From: Falcatimonas sp. MSJ-15
GTDB lineage: Bacteria > Bacillota > Clostridia > Lachnospirales > Lachnospiraceae
Length of the DNA: 64,000 bases
NCBI RefSeq assembly: GCF_018918265.1
Contig: NZ_JAHLQC010000014.1
Coordinates: forward strand, 1-64,000
Direction of reading: 5' to 3'
Part shown: positions 35,741 through 45,073 of the stretch, one piece after another
Position numbering within the stretch: position 1 is the first letter of the stretch
Layout of the letters: every line of letters begins with the position of its first letter
Position numbers and translations under genes: made by a program
The notes under the pieces: generated by a model
Database searches by the model: none
Seen by the model: only the letters and a program-made list of their open reading frames with translations
What the model was told of the DNA's origin: nothing

Positions 35741-36595
35741 ATGTATGAATTCACAAAAGACTGTATGATAAATATTGAACAGATTGACAATGAACATAGA
35801 CAACTATTTCAAGTAATTAATGAATCGATTGAACTTATAAATAAAACTGATGATGTTATGCCATTATGCAACAATCTTTTAAAGTCATTAAAAGATTATT
35901 CTCTTAATCATTTTGCCCATGAAGAAGCCTATATGGAAGAGATTAATGATCCTGAACTTAGTCTTCAAAAGAAAGAACATGCCGCTTTTGCAGAGAAGAT
36001 TAACAATTTTAAACTTGATACTTCATCTAAAGAAAATGCAAAAAAATCTCTTAATGAACTTCTTACATATCTTGTAAGATGGCTTTATCATCATATTCTA
36101 AGCAGCGATATGATGATTGGCAAGATGTCTGCATCAGCTAATGAAGTAAAAGACTCTTCTATTTTTGATTTTTCCGAAAAATATATGACCGGAATTGAAC
36201 TTGTAGACGATGAGCATAGACATCTTTTTGAAATCATTAAAGGAACTAATGATGTTATTAATGCTGCTTATCTTCATGATAAATATGATGAAATTATGCG
36301 TCTGTTATCTGAACTTAAAGATTATACCGAATCACATTTTCACGATGAAGAAGAATTAATGTTACGAATTAACTATCCACATATTAATAGTCAGAAACAT
36401 GCACACAGTGCATTTATTGAGAAACTTGTTAATATTAACTTAAGTGAACTTGATAATATTGATGACAATCAGGACGAATATCTTAACGAACTTATAACAT
36501 TCTTACTTCAGTGGTTATCTAATCATATACTTGGTTCTGATAAAAAGATTGGTGAGTATATTAAATCTCATCCGGAACTTAAATCCAAAATCTAA
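35741..36595 (+). CDS. tandem bacteriohemerythrin
   Basis: From the ATG at 35741, which follows GGAGG at nine bases, the product has 284 residues in two hemerythrin domains of about 130 residues. Domain one has IDNEHRQLFQVIN, HFAHEEAYMEE and LVRWLYHHILSSDMMIG. Domain two has VDDEHRHLFEIIK, HFHDEEELM and LLQWLSNHILGSDKKIG. The His and Glu ligands of the di-iron site are kept in both. These proteins bind oxygen reversibly and, in anaerobes, are thought to sense or store it. The duplicated form is unusual but known. Confidence 0.9.
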   Translation: MYEFTKDCMINIEQIDNEHRQLFQVINESIELINKTDDVMPLCNNLLKSLKDYSLNHFAHEEAYMEEINDPELSLQKKEHAAFAEKINNFKLDTSSKENAKKSLNELLTYLVRWLYHHILSSDMMIGKMSASANEVKDSSIFDFSEKYMTGIELVDDEHRHLFEIIKGTNDVINAAYLHDKYDEIMRLLSELKDYTESHFHDEEELMLRINYPHINSQKHAHSAFIEKLVNINLSELDNIDDNQDEYLNELITFLLQWLSNHILGSDKKIGEYIKSHPELKSKI

Positions 36596-36630
36596 ATACA
36601 ATTATAATATATATATTATCTCTTAATATC

Positions 36631-36665
36631 AATGGCGAATCAACCTTTTTACTTGATTCGCCATT
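36631..36665. terminator. hairpin between converging hemerythrin and ABC-F genes
   Basis: AATGGCGAATCAA pairs perfectly with TTGATTCGCCATT over 13 bases, with a nine-base loop. It sits between the two stop codons. A long T-run is missing on either side, so termination strength is uncertain. Confidence 0.65.
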
Positions 36666-36674
36666 AACTTATAT

Positions 36675-38234
36675 TTATAATTGTATCTTTTTCGTAGCAA
36701 TCTCTTCTGTAAATCTCACATCATGTTCAACAATAAGCATTGTAGGCTTATATTGTTTAATCAGCTTTTCAATCTGCATTCTTGAGAATATATCAATATA
36801 ATTAAATGGTTCATCCCAGATATACAGATGTGCTGATGTTATAAGGCTTGATGCTATAAGAAGTTTTTTCTTCTGTCCCTCTGAATATGTCTCAATATTC
36901 TTCTCAAATTGCACACGCTCTAGATCAAGTTTTCTTAAAAGTGTAAGTAACATTGTATAATCAAGCTCATACATCTTAGCATAATCTCTAAGATTGCCTT
37001 TAAGATGAGATGTATCCTGATTAATATAAGATATTATTATATTCGATGCTACCTCTAAAGTTCCTGATGTTGTAAATGCAGAAGATATATCAGCAATATT
37101 TTTATTGATGGCACTTGTGCTATCTGCGTGACCTGCCTGTTGTAAAATTGCTTTTATAATGCTAGACTTACCACAGCCATTATCACCTCTTATAAATAAT
37201 CGGTCACCTTGATTAATCTCGAATGTAATACCACTTACAGCTAGTTTATCTACATCATTATATTTAAGCGAAAAATCTCTTAAACTTAACAATCGTTCCT
37301 TATAATACTTCTTAGGTACAATCTGTAATTCACATACGCTCTCTATATCTTTTAAAAGACCTTCTTTTTCTTCTATCTCACGATTAATTCTAGTCTCATA
37401 AGATTTAACTCTCGCCTGCATCTTCTTAGTCTTTGCACCTATATAAGCTCTAGTCTCCATATATCTGTCATGTTCCTTTATCGGATCATAACCTATCTTG
37501 GTATCCTCATTCTTATCAGCCCATCTCCTGCTTCTATCTGATGCCTTCTTTAACTTACTTATCTCGCTAAGATGTTTTTCATTCTCCATCTTTGCATAAT
37601 TATCTGCTCTCTCTTTATTCTCCCACCAGCTTGAGAAATTTCCCGTCTGCACTTCTATTGATTCTTTGTTCAAGACAAGTACATGATCTATACATGCATC
37701 AAGCAGATCTCTATCATGTGATACCAGAATAAATCCTTTTTTTGACTTAAGATAATTCTTAATTATCTCCCTTGCTCCAATATCAAGATGATTAGTCGGT
37801 TCATCTATAAGCAGAAAATCATTATCACCTGAAAAAAGTACAGCAAGCATTATCTTATTTCTCTCTCCAAAACTTAATGTTGAAAATGGGCGATATAAAA
37901 GTTCTGCATCTATAGCAAGTGCAGGTAATTCACACATTACTCTCCAAGTCTCAACTCCTATCTTCCAACTATTCATAAGTTCATCTGCTGTCTTATGAAG
38001 ATCTGTATCACTAACATGGTATGGAAAATAATCAAACACTGCTTTAGACGTTATAGTCCCTATATATGGATATTTCCCTAATAAGAGGTTAAGAAAAGTT
38101 GTCTTTCCTTTTCCATTTCGTCCAATAAAACCAAGTCTCCAGTCTGTATTAATACTAAATGAAACATTATCAAATATATTATCATAACTGCCCTCATAGG
38201 CAAAAGTAAGATTATTAACATTAATATCAGCCAT
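36675..38234 (-). CDS. ABC-F protein, Lsa-type ribosome protection
   Basis: The chosen ATG at 38234 follows GGAGG at five bases; product 519 residues. Two ATP-binding domains are joined by a linker of about 80 charged residues (SRRWADKNEDTKIG). Domain one has the Walker A GRNGKGKTT, signature LSFGERNK and Walker B LLIDEPTNHLD. Domain two has GDNGCGKSS, YSEGQKKK and IWDEPFNYID. There are no membrane helices, which defines ABC-F. The linker and sequence recall the Lsa/CplR group that displaces lincosamide, streptogramin A and pleuromutilin drugs from the ribosome. The 5' leader has an attenuator-like layout, which supports a resistance role. Confidence 0.85.
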   Translation of the reverse strand: MADINVNNLTFAYEGSYDNIFDNVSFSINTDWRLGFIGRNGKGKTTFLNLLLGKYPYIGTITSKAVFDYFPYHVSDTDLHKTADELMNSWKIGVETWRVMCELPALAIDAELLYRPFSTLSFGERNKIMLAVLFSGDNDFLLIDEPTNHLDIGAREIIKNYLKSKKGFILVSHDRDLLDACIDHVLVLNKESIEVQTGNFSSWWENKERADNYAKMENEKHLSEISKLKKASDRSRRWADKNEDTKIGYDPIKEHDRYMETRAYIGAKTKKMQARVKSYETRINREIEEKEGLLKDIESVCELQIVPKKYYKERLLSLRDFSLKYNDVDKLAVSGITFEINQGDRLFIRGDNGCGKSSIIKAILQQAGHADSTSAINKNIADISSAFTTSGTLEVASNIIISYINQDTSHLKGNLRDYAKMYELDYTMLLTLLRKLDLERVQFEKNIETYSEGQKKKLLIASSLITSAHLYIWDEPFNYIDIFSRMQIEKLIKQYKPTMLIVEHDVRFTEEIATKKIQL

Positions 38235-38334
38235 ATATTCCTCCAATCTGCAGTACAATTAACTGCATACAATCATCGGATGCAATAATCCAAAGTATAC
38301 TATAATCATATTCCTTAGATAAGCCCCAATAATC

Positions 38335-38373
38335 AAAAAACGCACTGCATACACATTAATCTGTATACAATGC
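38335..38373 (-). terminator. leader terminator (attenuator) before ABC-F gene
   Basis: On the minus strand GCATTGTATACA pairs with TGTATGCAGTGC over 12 bases including G-U pairs, followed at once by GTTTTTTG. It lies about 100 bases before the ABC-F start. TGTATGCAGT is repeated at about 38259-38268, next to the ribosome site, where it can pair with ACTGCAG, so alternative folding is possible. Confidence 0.65.
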
Positions 38374-38382
38374 GAATTCCAT
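38356..38382 (-). CDS. eight-codon leader peptide candidate of the ABC-F gene
   Basis: ATG GAA TTC GCA TTG TAT ACA, then GAT TAA, encodes MEFALYTD. An AAGAGAG ribosome-site-like stretch lies seven bases upstream. Codons 3-7 are the 5' arm of the leader terminator, so a ribosome here would keep the terminator from forming. Drug-stalled ribosomes could thus switch on the ABC-F gene. Inference from layout only. Confidence 0.45.
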   Translation of the reverse strand: MEFALYTD

Positions 38383-38430
38383 ATATAAGCTCTCTTATAT
38401 ATTAAATCTTCTTAATCAAATCTCATATCT

Positions 38431-38458
38431 ATTATATTAATATACTGCTTCATATCAC
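38431..38458 (-). promoter_or_regulatory. possible promoter of the ABC-F leader
   Basis: On the minus strand GTGATA is followed by 16 bases and a perfect TATAAT (38431-38436). Transcription would begin near 38424 and give a leader of about 190 bases. The -35 box matches at four of six positions only. Confidence 0.4.
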
Positions 38459-38465
38459 CCACTGA

Positions 38466-38546
38466 CTACTTCCACTTACAAGCCTGTGGTGTTCTTACTG
38501 CCAAGTTTAGCTTGTAATCGTACATCATTTTCAGACTTTGAAATAC
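38466..38546 (-). pseudogene. possible TnpB C-terminal relic
   Basis: One frame reads MMYDYKLNLAVRTPQACKWK and then stops; this looks like the end of a TnpB-type protein near an element right end. The rest of the gene is absent. It lies just upstream of the ABC-F leader promoter. The stretch 38547-38852 shows nothing else. Confidence 0.3.
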
Positions 38547-38852
38547 AAGTACAAATCTATTCTAGTAAAAACTTTTATAGCCAGATAGCTTCTATATAAT
38601 ATTCTCCACCGCAATATATCTATAACCAAAATTCACAATTAACGACAATTCAATCAAAGTGTATACAAATAAACCTGTATCCAGGCATCATATTTATCTG
38701 TTTCTCTTATAATCAAACTATCTATTAATCATGACTTCACCTTACACTTCATTACCAAGTGTTCTTTCTGTTATATTTCTGTTTCTATATCTACAGTACT
38801 TTTCTCATTAATTATAAACACTTTTTAGATGGTTTTCAACCTTTTTCTATTT

Positions 38853-40547
38853 TCACCTTACACTTTGTTCATTTTTAAGTTTAATCTTATTCTCATACAT
38901 CTTCTCATCAGCTCTTTTCATAGTCTCTCGCAGATTAGCATCTGTCTTCTTATCAAAAGAACAATATCCTGATGCTATCTCCATCTTTATCTCACTTCCA
39001 TATATCTGAAGTGTATTTACACGTTCTGCCATCTCTTTTTTTATATCTTCAAATTCACTTTCAGTAAGTCCGGCAACAATTCCACAAAACTCATCCCCAC
39101 CTATTCTTGATATCTTGCCATATCTGCCAAAAAGATCCTGTATTACTTCACTACATATCTTAATATAACAATCTCCCATATCATGCCCCATAATATCATT
39201 GAATTTCTTAAGGTTATTAAGATCAAACATAACTATTGCTTTATCTGCCAAATGTATCTTATCAAAACTATCAATATATTTTTCAAAAAATGCTCTATTA
39301 TTAAGTTTTGTCATTGGATCCATATATGCTTCTGCCTGTATATTCTCTGCCTGTCTTCCAATTGATACTAACTTCGCATAATCCCACATTATTGCAGTCA
39401 TAATTGCAATTACATATATAAAATATCCACCCCTGCTAAACCTTGCTATATCAGGAGAATTAGAACAATAAAACCTATATATATCTATAATACTCGTTGC
39501 TACAAGTATAAACACAACAACTATATTAACTCTATATGTCATATGCTTTTCTTTAATAACCCACTTACCATGTTTTTCTTTTATTATTCCATTAATTCCG
39601 GTCACAATGACATATATGCATAAAGCCAAAATAAGTACATTAGTCAGAAGTATTGTATCAGCAAAATCCGCTATTCCCATAAGCTGAAGTGGTATTGTTA
39701 AAAAAATATCTATGAATGATAAATACATAAGTACTTTTAAAAACTTTGATCTGCTCTCATAGAATGTTATATCAAAAAATAATGCAAATGGTACAACTGT
39801 GAACTTAAGACACAGATATGATATCCATACTAGCAATATCAGATTTGGCGAATGTATTGAATATGTATTAGCTTCAAGATACGACCATGTTCCTCTTATT
39901 ACAGCAAAAGCACCAAGCCATGGAAGTCCTCCAGATACTATGATATTCCTGCCAGTGCAAAGCCACAGCATAATAAGAACAACGCCTACAGCAATTCCGA
40001 CTACGCTAAAGCATAATGCCATTATCTTATCTCTCATGTATCTATTAGTTATTCCAGATATTGTACCACTATATATAATTGGTATTGTAACACTACCTTT
40101 AGCATAACATTGTTCCATCTCTATTGTTAATATATGTCCTTCGTCTTCTTCTTCAAATTCATAGAATATCCAACTATTACCCGGCATCTTGCTCTTTATT
40201 GACGTTGTATTAGTAAATGATAATATCTCTGTTTCATCTATGTACATATGAATATTCTTTTGAAATGAAAAAAATCCAATAGCATTGTGTTCCTTGCTTA
40301 TTTTTCCAATTTTTCTAGTAAGGCATACTTTATTATCTTTTGACTTTACAGATACAGGAAGTGTATCATATAACTTTGTATCTTCACTGCTCTTTACTGT
40401 CCATCCCTTATTAAAACTTTCTCGTATTGCTTTTGTGTCTGTAATACCAGATTTATCACTATGACAGATGAAAAATATTATGAATACAATGACAAAAAAT
40501 ATACATTGTCCCATAAATATCTTCTTCAGTATATCTACACTCTTCAT
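38853..40547 (-). CDS. membrane GGDEF protein, likely diguanylate cyclase
   Basis: The 564-residue protein has an N-terminal helix and an extracytoplasmic beta-rich domain of about 150 residues (KNIHMYIDETEILSF, ILTIEMEQCYAKG). Seven or so helices follow (residues 185-400), in a layout like 7TMR-DISM sensors. The C-terminal GGDEF domain starts MDPMTKLNNRAFFEKY and has the intact active site SRIGGDEFCGIV. The residues where the inhibitory RxxD site should be read GRYGKI, so product inhibition by that site is not expected. It probably makes c-di-GMP in answer to an outside ligand. It is transcribed alone. Confidence 0.9.
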   Translation of the reverse strand: MKSVDILKKIFMGQCIFFVIVFIIFFICHSDKSGITDTKAIRESFNKGWTVKSSEDTKLYDTLPVSVKSKDNKVCLTRKIGKISKEHNAIGFFSFQKNIHMYIDETEILSFTNTTSIKSKMPGNSWIFYEFEEEDEGHILTIEMEQCYAKGSVTIPIIYSGTISGITNRYMRDKIMALCFSVVGIAVGVVLIMLWLCTGRNIIVSGGLPWLGAFAVIRGTWSYLEANTYSIHSPNLILLVWISYLCLKFTVVPFALFFDITFYESRSKFLKVLMYLSFIDIFLTIPLQLMGIADFADTILLTNVLILALCIYVIVTGINGIIKEKHGKWVIKEKHMTYRVNIVVVFILVATSIIDIYRFYCSNSPDIARFSRGGYFIYVIAIMTAIMWDYAKLVSIGRQAENIQAEAYMDPMTKLNNRAFFEKYIDSFDKIHLADKAIVMFDLNNLKKFNDIMGHDMGDCYIKICSEVIQDLFGRYGKISRIGGDEFCGIVAGLTESEFEDIKKEMAERVNTLQIYGSEIKMEIASGYCSFDKKTDANLRETMKRADEKMYENKIKLKNEQSVR

Positions 40548-40830
40548 ATATTATCATCTCTCCTCTTTTAATAATTGCAAAAATACATCGCTAATATCGT
40601 ATAATTTTTAATGTCATATAGTTTTTATCGGCATATCTTAAAGATCTTTTATTAGGCTATCTGACTTATACTTTGTAAAAATCTTTCTTCTACATCTACA
40701 AAATATTAACTATGTTCTTATTAACAAATGTATAAAATACAAAAACAGCTGATATACTCTTATGTCTAGTCTAAACAAATATTATAAAAAAAGAGTAGAT
40801 ATATTTTTGTGCTTAAACGCATATTATAAA

Positions 40831-40880
40831 AAAGATCACATATACTTTTACACTTAAATGCATATTATATATGTGATCTT
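40831..40880 (-). terminator. intrinsic terminator after the mannanase gene
   Basis: On the minus strand AGATCACATATA pairs with TATATGTGATCT and is followed by TTTTTTAT. It lies about 165 bases after the mannanase stop. The rest of 40548-41043 is AT-rich and holds nothing else I can support. Confidence 0.65.
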
Positions 40881-41043
40881 CTCATGCTTTATATAGTTAT
40901 TTTACCAAATTCTAAAATAGCAATTCCAAACGATTCTATTTTTTAGTAATTCTAACAGATTCTTAACAATTCTGTCAGAGCATATTTTAGTAATCTACTA
41001 GATTATATTCTAGTATCTTCTATTAATATACTTTTGACAATTA

Positions 41044-43017
41044 CTATCTTCCATAACAGTATGCTACTGAATATACTGTTATAGTACCTTCTTTTGCTCC
41101 TACATTAATCTGATCAAGCTTTGATGCAAAATCTGATGTTCCAAATGCTTTTACACAATCATCATATGAAAATTTTGCAAAATAATGTCCATTGGCACTT
41201 CCATATTCTGATGCCTGTACTTTAGCCCAGTTAGCTCCACCTGACCAACTCTGTAAGATAAGTTCAAGCTGTTTCTCATCGCCTGAATATTCTACATAAA
41301 AGTAACCATTCTTCTTAATATCTGATGCGTTAAACTCACCGCCTGCTCTGTTTGTCTTAGATGATGCTGTTGCCTGCCACCATGATGTAGTTGCATTTCC
41401 CCAAAACACTGATACATAAGGATCCTGCTGTGAATTATTGTCTGTTGTATCTTTTTTAGTCTCAGTCTCTTTATTATCATTTTTTGAGTCTGATGAACTA
41501 TCTGATTTACCAGTATATACTGAGCATATCTTAGATGTATTCTTTATACCATTAGTATCATATATAAGTGTCTTACCCCACTCTGTAAGACTGCTGCCAT
41601 CCCATGTATTAGCAAGATCTAAGTATATCCAATCATTACCATTACCTTTCCATGACCAGCCTATATATCCTGCTTTTTTCTCTTTACAATAACTCATAAT
41701 TGTATATTCGTCTACATCACCATTAGTATGTCTGCATCCAAACTCGCCAATAACTACAGGAACACCTGTTGAAAGTGCATTATCTATATTCTTCTTAACA
41801 GTAGCTGCATCGCCACCTGCATATTCATACATATGAATTGAGAATACTGTATTGCCAGTCTTATCAGCTTCATATACACTTCTTCCATAATCTTTTATTG
41901 AATCCGGATACTGTCCCCATCCTGCACAGTCTACCATTATAAGATTCTTAATTCCTGCATCACGAAGACTCTTAATTGCTGACTTATTGCCATCTGCCCA
42001 AGCAGCACCATCCCATGTTCCATACCATTCATTAGCAATGTTTAGAATAACATATTTACTATTCTCATTAAGAATATCTTTCATCTCTTTCCAATAATTC
42101 ACTGCATTGTTAAGATAACCGATATCATCCTGTCCTGTTGCATCATGTACATCAAATACACATACAAGATTATTCTCCTTACACCAGCTGATTATATTCC
42201 TAAGTTCGTCTGCACTTGTCTTAGTATATGTCTGTCCATCAGCTACAACAACTCTTACTGTATTGGCACCTGTTTTTGCTATCGCTTCTATTGACTGCTT
42301 AGTCTCCCCTGTATACCATGCATGTGCAACATTAATACCTCTCATTATGAATTCATTACCATTAGCATCACGTATTGTCGTTCCATCAACATAGAAATTT
42401 TCTGCTTTTGTAACTGTCTGTAAATTATCTTTATTCTCTGTATTATTTTTATTACCTGTGTCTGTTGTACTTCCTGATGTATTACCTGAAGCACTATTCT
42501 GTGATGAAACTGATTTGCCATAATCATAGCAAAGTGAATATACATTAACATATGTATCTGTCGCACCTACATATACTTTATCAAGAAGTCCGACAAAATT
42601 ATCTGTTCCAAATGCTTTTACACAGTTATCATATGAATATTTCATAAAATAATGTCCATTTGCATAACCTTTCTCACTTGGTTCTACTTTTGCCCATGAT
42701 GCTCCACCTGACATACTCTGAAAAATAAGTTCTACTTTTCCTTCTGTTCCACTGTATTCTACATAGAAATGACCGCCCTTTTTAATATTAGATGCATCAA
42801 ATTCTCCACCGCATCTAGTTGTCGCTACATCTACTGCCTGTCCCCAGTTACTACTCCATGAATCTCCATAGAATAATGATACATACTGTGTTCCATTACC
42901 TGATGCAGCATTGGCACCGGTCTTATTGAATGCAAATACAGCTGTCCCCATCATTACAAGTGCTGCAAGAAAAATTCCTGTCAACTTAGTGTGTTTTGAT
43001 AATTTTGTTTTTCTCAT
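41044..43017 (-). CDS. secreted GH5_8-type beta-mannanase with two like-folded binding domains
   Basis: From the ATG at 43017, after GAGGG, the product has about 657 residues. A signal peptide ends near GANAAS. A glycan-binding-like domain of about 125 residues follows (YVSLFYGDSW, GGEFDASNIKKGGHFYVEYSG), then a Ser/Thr/Asn linker. The catalytic domain starts FYVDGTTIRDANGNEFIMRG, with the acid/base in NIANEWYGTWDG and the nucleophile in PVVIGEFGCRHTNGDVDEY; these match subfamily 8 mannanases of Bacillus. After a second linker the first domain is repeated (YVSVFWGNATTSW, GGEFNASDIKKNGYFYVEYSG). It should cut beta-1,4-mannan outside the cell. Confidence 0.93.
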   Translation of the reverse strand: MRKTKLSKHTKLTGIFLAALVMMGTAVFAFNKTGANAASGNGTQYVSLFYGDSWSSNWGQAVDVATTRCGGEFDASNIKKGGHFYVEYSGTEGKVELIFQSMSGGASWAKVEPSEKGYANGHYFMKYSYDNCVKAFGTDNFVGLLDKVYVGATDTYVNVYSLCYDYGKSVSSQNSASGNTSGSTTDTGNKNNTENKDNLQTVTKAENFYVDGTTIRDANGNEFIMRGINVAHAWYTGETKQSIEAIAKTGANTVRVVVADGQTYTKTSADELRNIISWCKENNLVCVFDVHDATGQDDIGYLNNAVNYWKEMKDILNENSKYVILNIANEWYGTWDGAAWADGNKSAIKSLRDAGIKNLIMVDCAGWGQYPDSIKDYGRSVYEADKTGNTVFSIHMYEYAGGDAATVKKNIDNALSTGVPVVIGEFGCRHTNGDVDEYTIMSYCKEKKAGYIGWSWKGNGNDWIYLDLANTWDGSSLTEWGKTLIYDTNGIKNTSKICSVYTGKSDSSSDSKNDNKETETKKDTTDNNSQQDPYVSVFWGNATTSWWQATASSKTNRAGGEFNASDIKKNGYFYVEYSGDEKQLELILQSWSGGANWAKVQASEYGSANGHYFAKFSYDDCVKAFGTSDFASKLDQINVGAKEGTITVYSVAYCYGR

Positions 43018-43231
43018 ACTTTTACCCTCACTACTTATTAATATTCCCCCTGTTATCGTTAATAATCTCGGATTTAACATCCGATTTTTTTTCATAAAAT
43101 ATCATATAGCTGTTATCAGTCGCTTAATATTCTATGATTTTCTCTAACAGTATATATATCATAACATAGTGATTGTTAATTATCTATCACAATTTCTTGC
43201 AATACGGTTTATATTTCTTTCAGTTTCCATT

Positions 43232-44308
43232 TTAATCATTACAACATAATTCCATCATTAATTCATGCACTGACATTATCCTATCTATTCTACCTACATT
43301 AGCACCACAAAACACAAGCCCATTATCTATATCTCCTTTAACTGCATCTGTTAATGCTTTTGTTATACAGTATGGAACTTCTCCCGGATTACACTTTTCA
43401 AGGCATCCATAACACTTTGTTATAGGAATTCTTCCTTTCTCTGTTTTTTTAACAAAATCATTGTATAATGCACGACCTGGCATTCCAACAGGACTTTTTA
43501 TAATTCTAATATCTTCTTCCTTAGCATTAATATATGCCTCTTTATATCTGTCAGATGCATCACATTCACAGGTTGCCACAAATCTACTTGCTATCTGCAC
43601 TCCATCTGCTCCAAGGCTTAATGCATGCTTAATATCCTTATTGTCATATATTCCTCCTGCTACGATAACCGGTATCTCTTTGCTATACTTCTCTTCATAT
43701 TCTTTTTTACATTCTATAATATCTCTTATCTCATTGTCATAACAGAGGTTATCTATATCCTCTAGCTGTTCTTTCGAAAAACCAAGATGTCCACCTGCTT
43801 TTGGTCCTTCAATAACTACAAAATCAGCTGTTGTATTATATCTTTTCTCCCACATCTTAAGAATTATCTTAAGTGCTTTCTTAGAAGATACTATAGGTGC
43901 AATCTTAGTATTACAGCCTTTTTCTATAAGTTCCGGAAGTTCAATCGGAAGTCCGGCTCCACTTATAATAACATCTGCACCTGCTTTGACTGCTGCTTTT
44001 ACATGTTCCTTATAGTTCTTAAGTGCAACCATAATATTAACTCCCACAAGCCCATTGCCACAGGCAATCTCTTTTGCCTTATCTATATGCTTCTTAATCG
44101 CTCTTATATTGCACTCATTCGGATTCTTAGAAAAATCGTCTTCATCATATCCTATCTGAGCTGTTGATATTATTCCTATTCCACCTTCTTTAGCAACAGC
44201 TCCTGCAAGACGGCTTAGACTTACTCCAACACCCATGCCACCTTGAATTATTGGAATCTTCGCTACTAGATTACCTATTCTTAACTCTTTTAACATACAA
44301 TCACTCAT
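43232..44308 (-). CDS. nitronate monooxygenase / FabK-like flavoprotein
   Basis: The 358-residue TIM-barrel protein starts with IPIIQGGMGVGVSLSRLAGAVA and carries VGVNIMVALKNYKEHV, GADVIISGAGLP, VIEGPKAGGHLG with the catalytic histidine region of NMO enzymes, and VIVAGGIYDNKDIKHALSLGADGVQI near residue 225, the FMN phosphate site. An extra Cys-rich C-terminal part (CYGCLEKCNPGEVPYC) is found in clostridial members. It may be a nitronate oxidase or a 2-nitropropane dioxygenase-type oxidoreductase rather than the enoyl-ACP reductase FabK, since no fab genes are near. Confidence 0.85.
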   Translation of the reverse strand: MSDCMLKELRIGNLVAKIPIIQGGMGVGVSLSRLAGAVAKEGGIGIISTAQIGYDEDDFSKNPNECNIRAIKKHIDKAKEIACGNGLVGVNIMVALKNYKEHVKAAVKAGADVIISGAGLPIELPELIEKGCNTKIAPIVSSKKALKIILKMWEKRYNTTADFVVIEGPKAGGHLGFSKEQLEDIDNLCYDNEIRDIIECKKEYEEKYSKEIPVIVAGGIYDNKDIKHALSLGADGVQIASRFVATCECDASDRYKEAYINAKEEDIRIIKSPVGMPGRALYNDFVKKTEKGRIPITKCYGCLEKCNPGEVPYCITKALTDAVKGDIDNGLVFCGANVGRIDRIMSVHELMMELCCND

Positions 44309-44410
44309 TAATTATTCCTCCACTTTCTATACCTGCCAGATAATTGACTATAATATATTACATATTAAATATCCGACAGGCTACTTGTTCTGACTTTATA
44401 TCTTGTAAAA

Positions 44411-44433
44411 AATACTTTGATATTCAAAGTATT
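44411..44433. terminator. short hairpin AATACTTTGA / TCAAAGTATT
   Basis: A ten-pair perfect stem with a three-base loop, with A-run on one side and TTTTATTT on the other, so it could terminate from either strand. It lies just upstream of the NMO gene. Confidence 0.55.
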
Positions 44434-44564
44434 TTTATTTGAGTATAATTCTATATCGTGTTTTTGTCAAGATATTATTGTATGTATGTTGTGTTACATA
44501 GTTTTTAATACTACTTATATTTATGGTATTCTCATGTATATGTTCTATAATATAGATACATTTA

Positions 44565-44860
44565 TGAATATATACATTGTATAGATATGTATGTTTATAG
44601 ATATCTATGTATATTATATAGCTATGTTTGCAGACATTTATGTGTATTATATAGATACGCTTGCAGACATCTATGTGTATTATATAGATACGTTTACAGA
44701 CATCTGTGTGTATTATATAGATACGTTTACAGACATCTGTGTGTATTATATTGATATGCTTACAGACATCTATGTATATTAACAAATATGCTTACAGACA
44801 TCTATGTATATTATGTAGATATGCCTGCAGATATTATATATGTATATCGTTGCATAAATA
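44565..44860. repeat. 33-bp minisatellite, about eight copies
   Basis: A unit like CAGACATCTATGTGTATTAT followed by ATAGATACGCTTG repeats with a 33-base period, with starts near 44598, 44631, 44664, 44697, 44730, 44763, 44795 and 44828. The core copies differ at one to four sites and the flanks decay. Because 33 is a multiple of three, both strands stay open and seem to code repeating 11-residue units, but no ribosome site fits. The gap 44309-45073 holds only this and two hairpins. Confidence 0.9.
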
Positions 44861-44953
44861 TTATATATTGCTCTTGATATTTTCTTGCAAATCTATTTTT
44901 CACTATACGGATATTATTTCTTGATATTTTGATAGATTAATTTTTATATAACC

Positions 44954-44996
44954 AAAAGCACATTAACTTCTATGATATGATTGTTAATGTGCTTTT
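44954..44996 (-). terminator. strong hairpin after the YaiI-type gene
   Basis: AAAAGCACATTAAC pairs perfectly over 14 bases with GTTAATGTGCTTTT, with a 15-base loop. On the minus strand it lies about 80 bases after the stop of the YaiI gene and its 3' arm ends in TTTT, so it is the likely terminator. Confidence 0.7.
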
Positions 44997-45073
44997 GTGG
45001 ATTTTTATTTTGCCAGTTACGTTATAATATTTTATTCATCAACATTAAAATAAACTATGTGCTATACTAACTT

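Noticed and set aside
38412..38453. 13-codon leader peptide MKQYINIIDMRFD before the ABC-F gene
   Set aside because: It lies mostly upstream of the predicted transcript start and has no good ribosome site; the eight-codon frame inside the terminator fits better.
44435..44785. 116-residue reading frame made of 11-residue repeats
   Set aside because: It is a by-product of the 33-bp minisatellite; both strands are open, there is no ribosome site, and the residues (Tyr, Ile, His, Cys) follow the base repeat.
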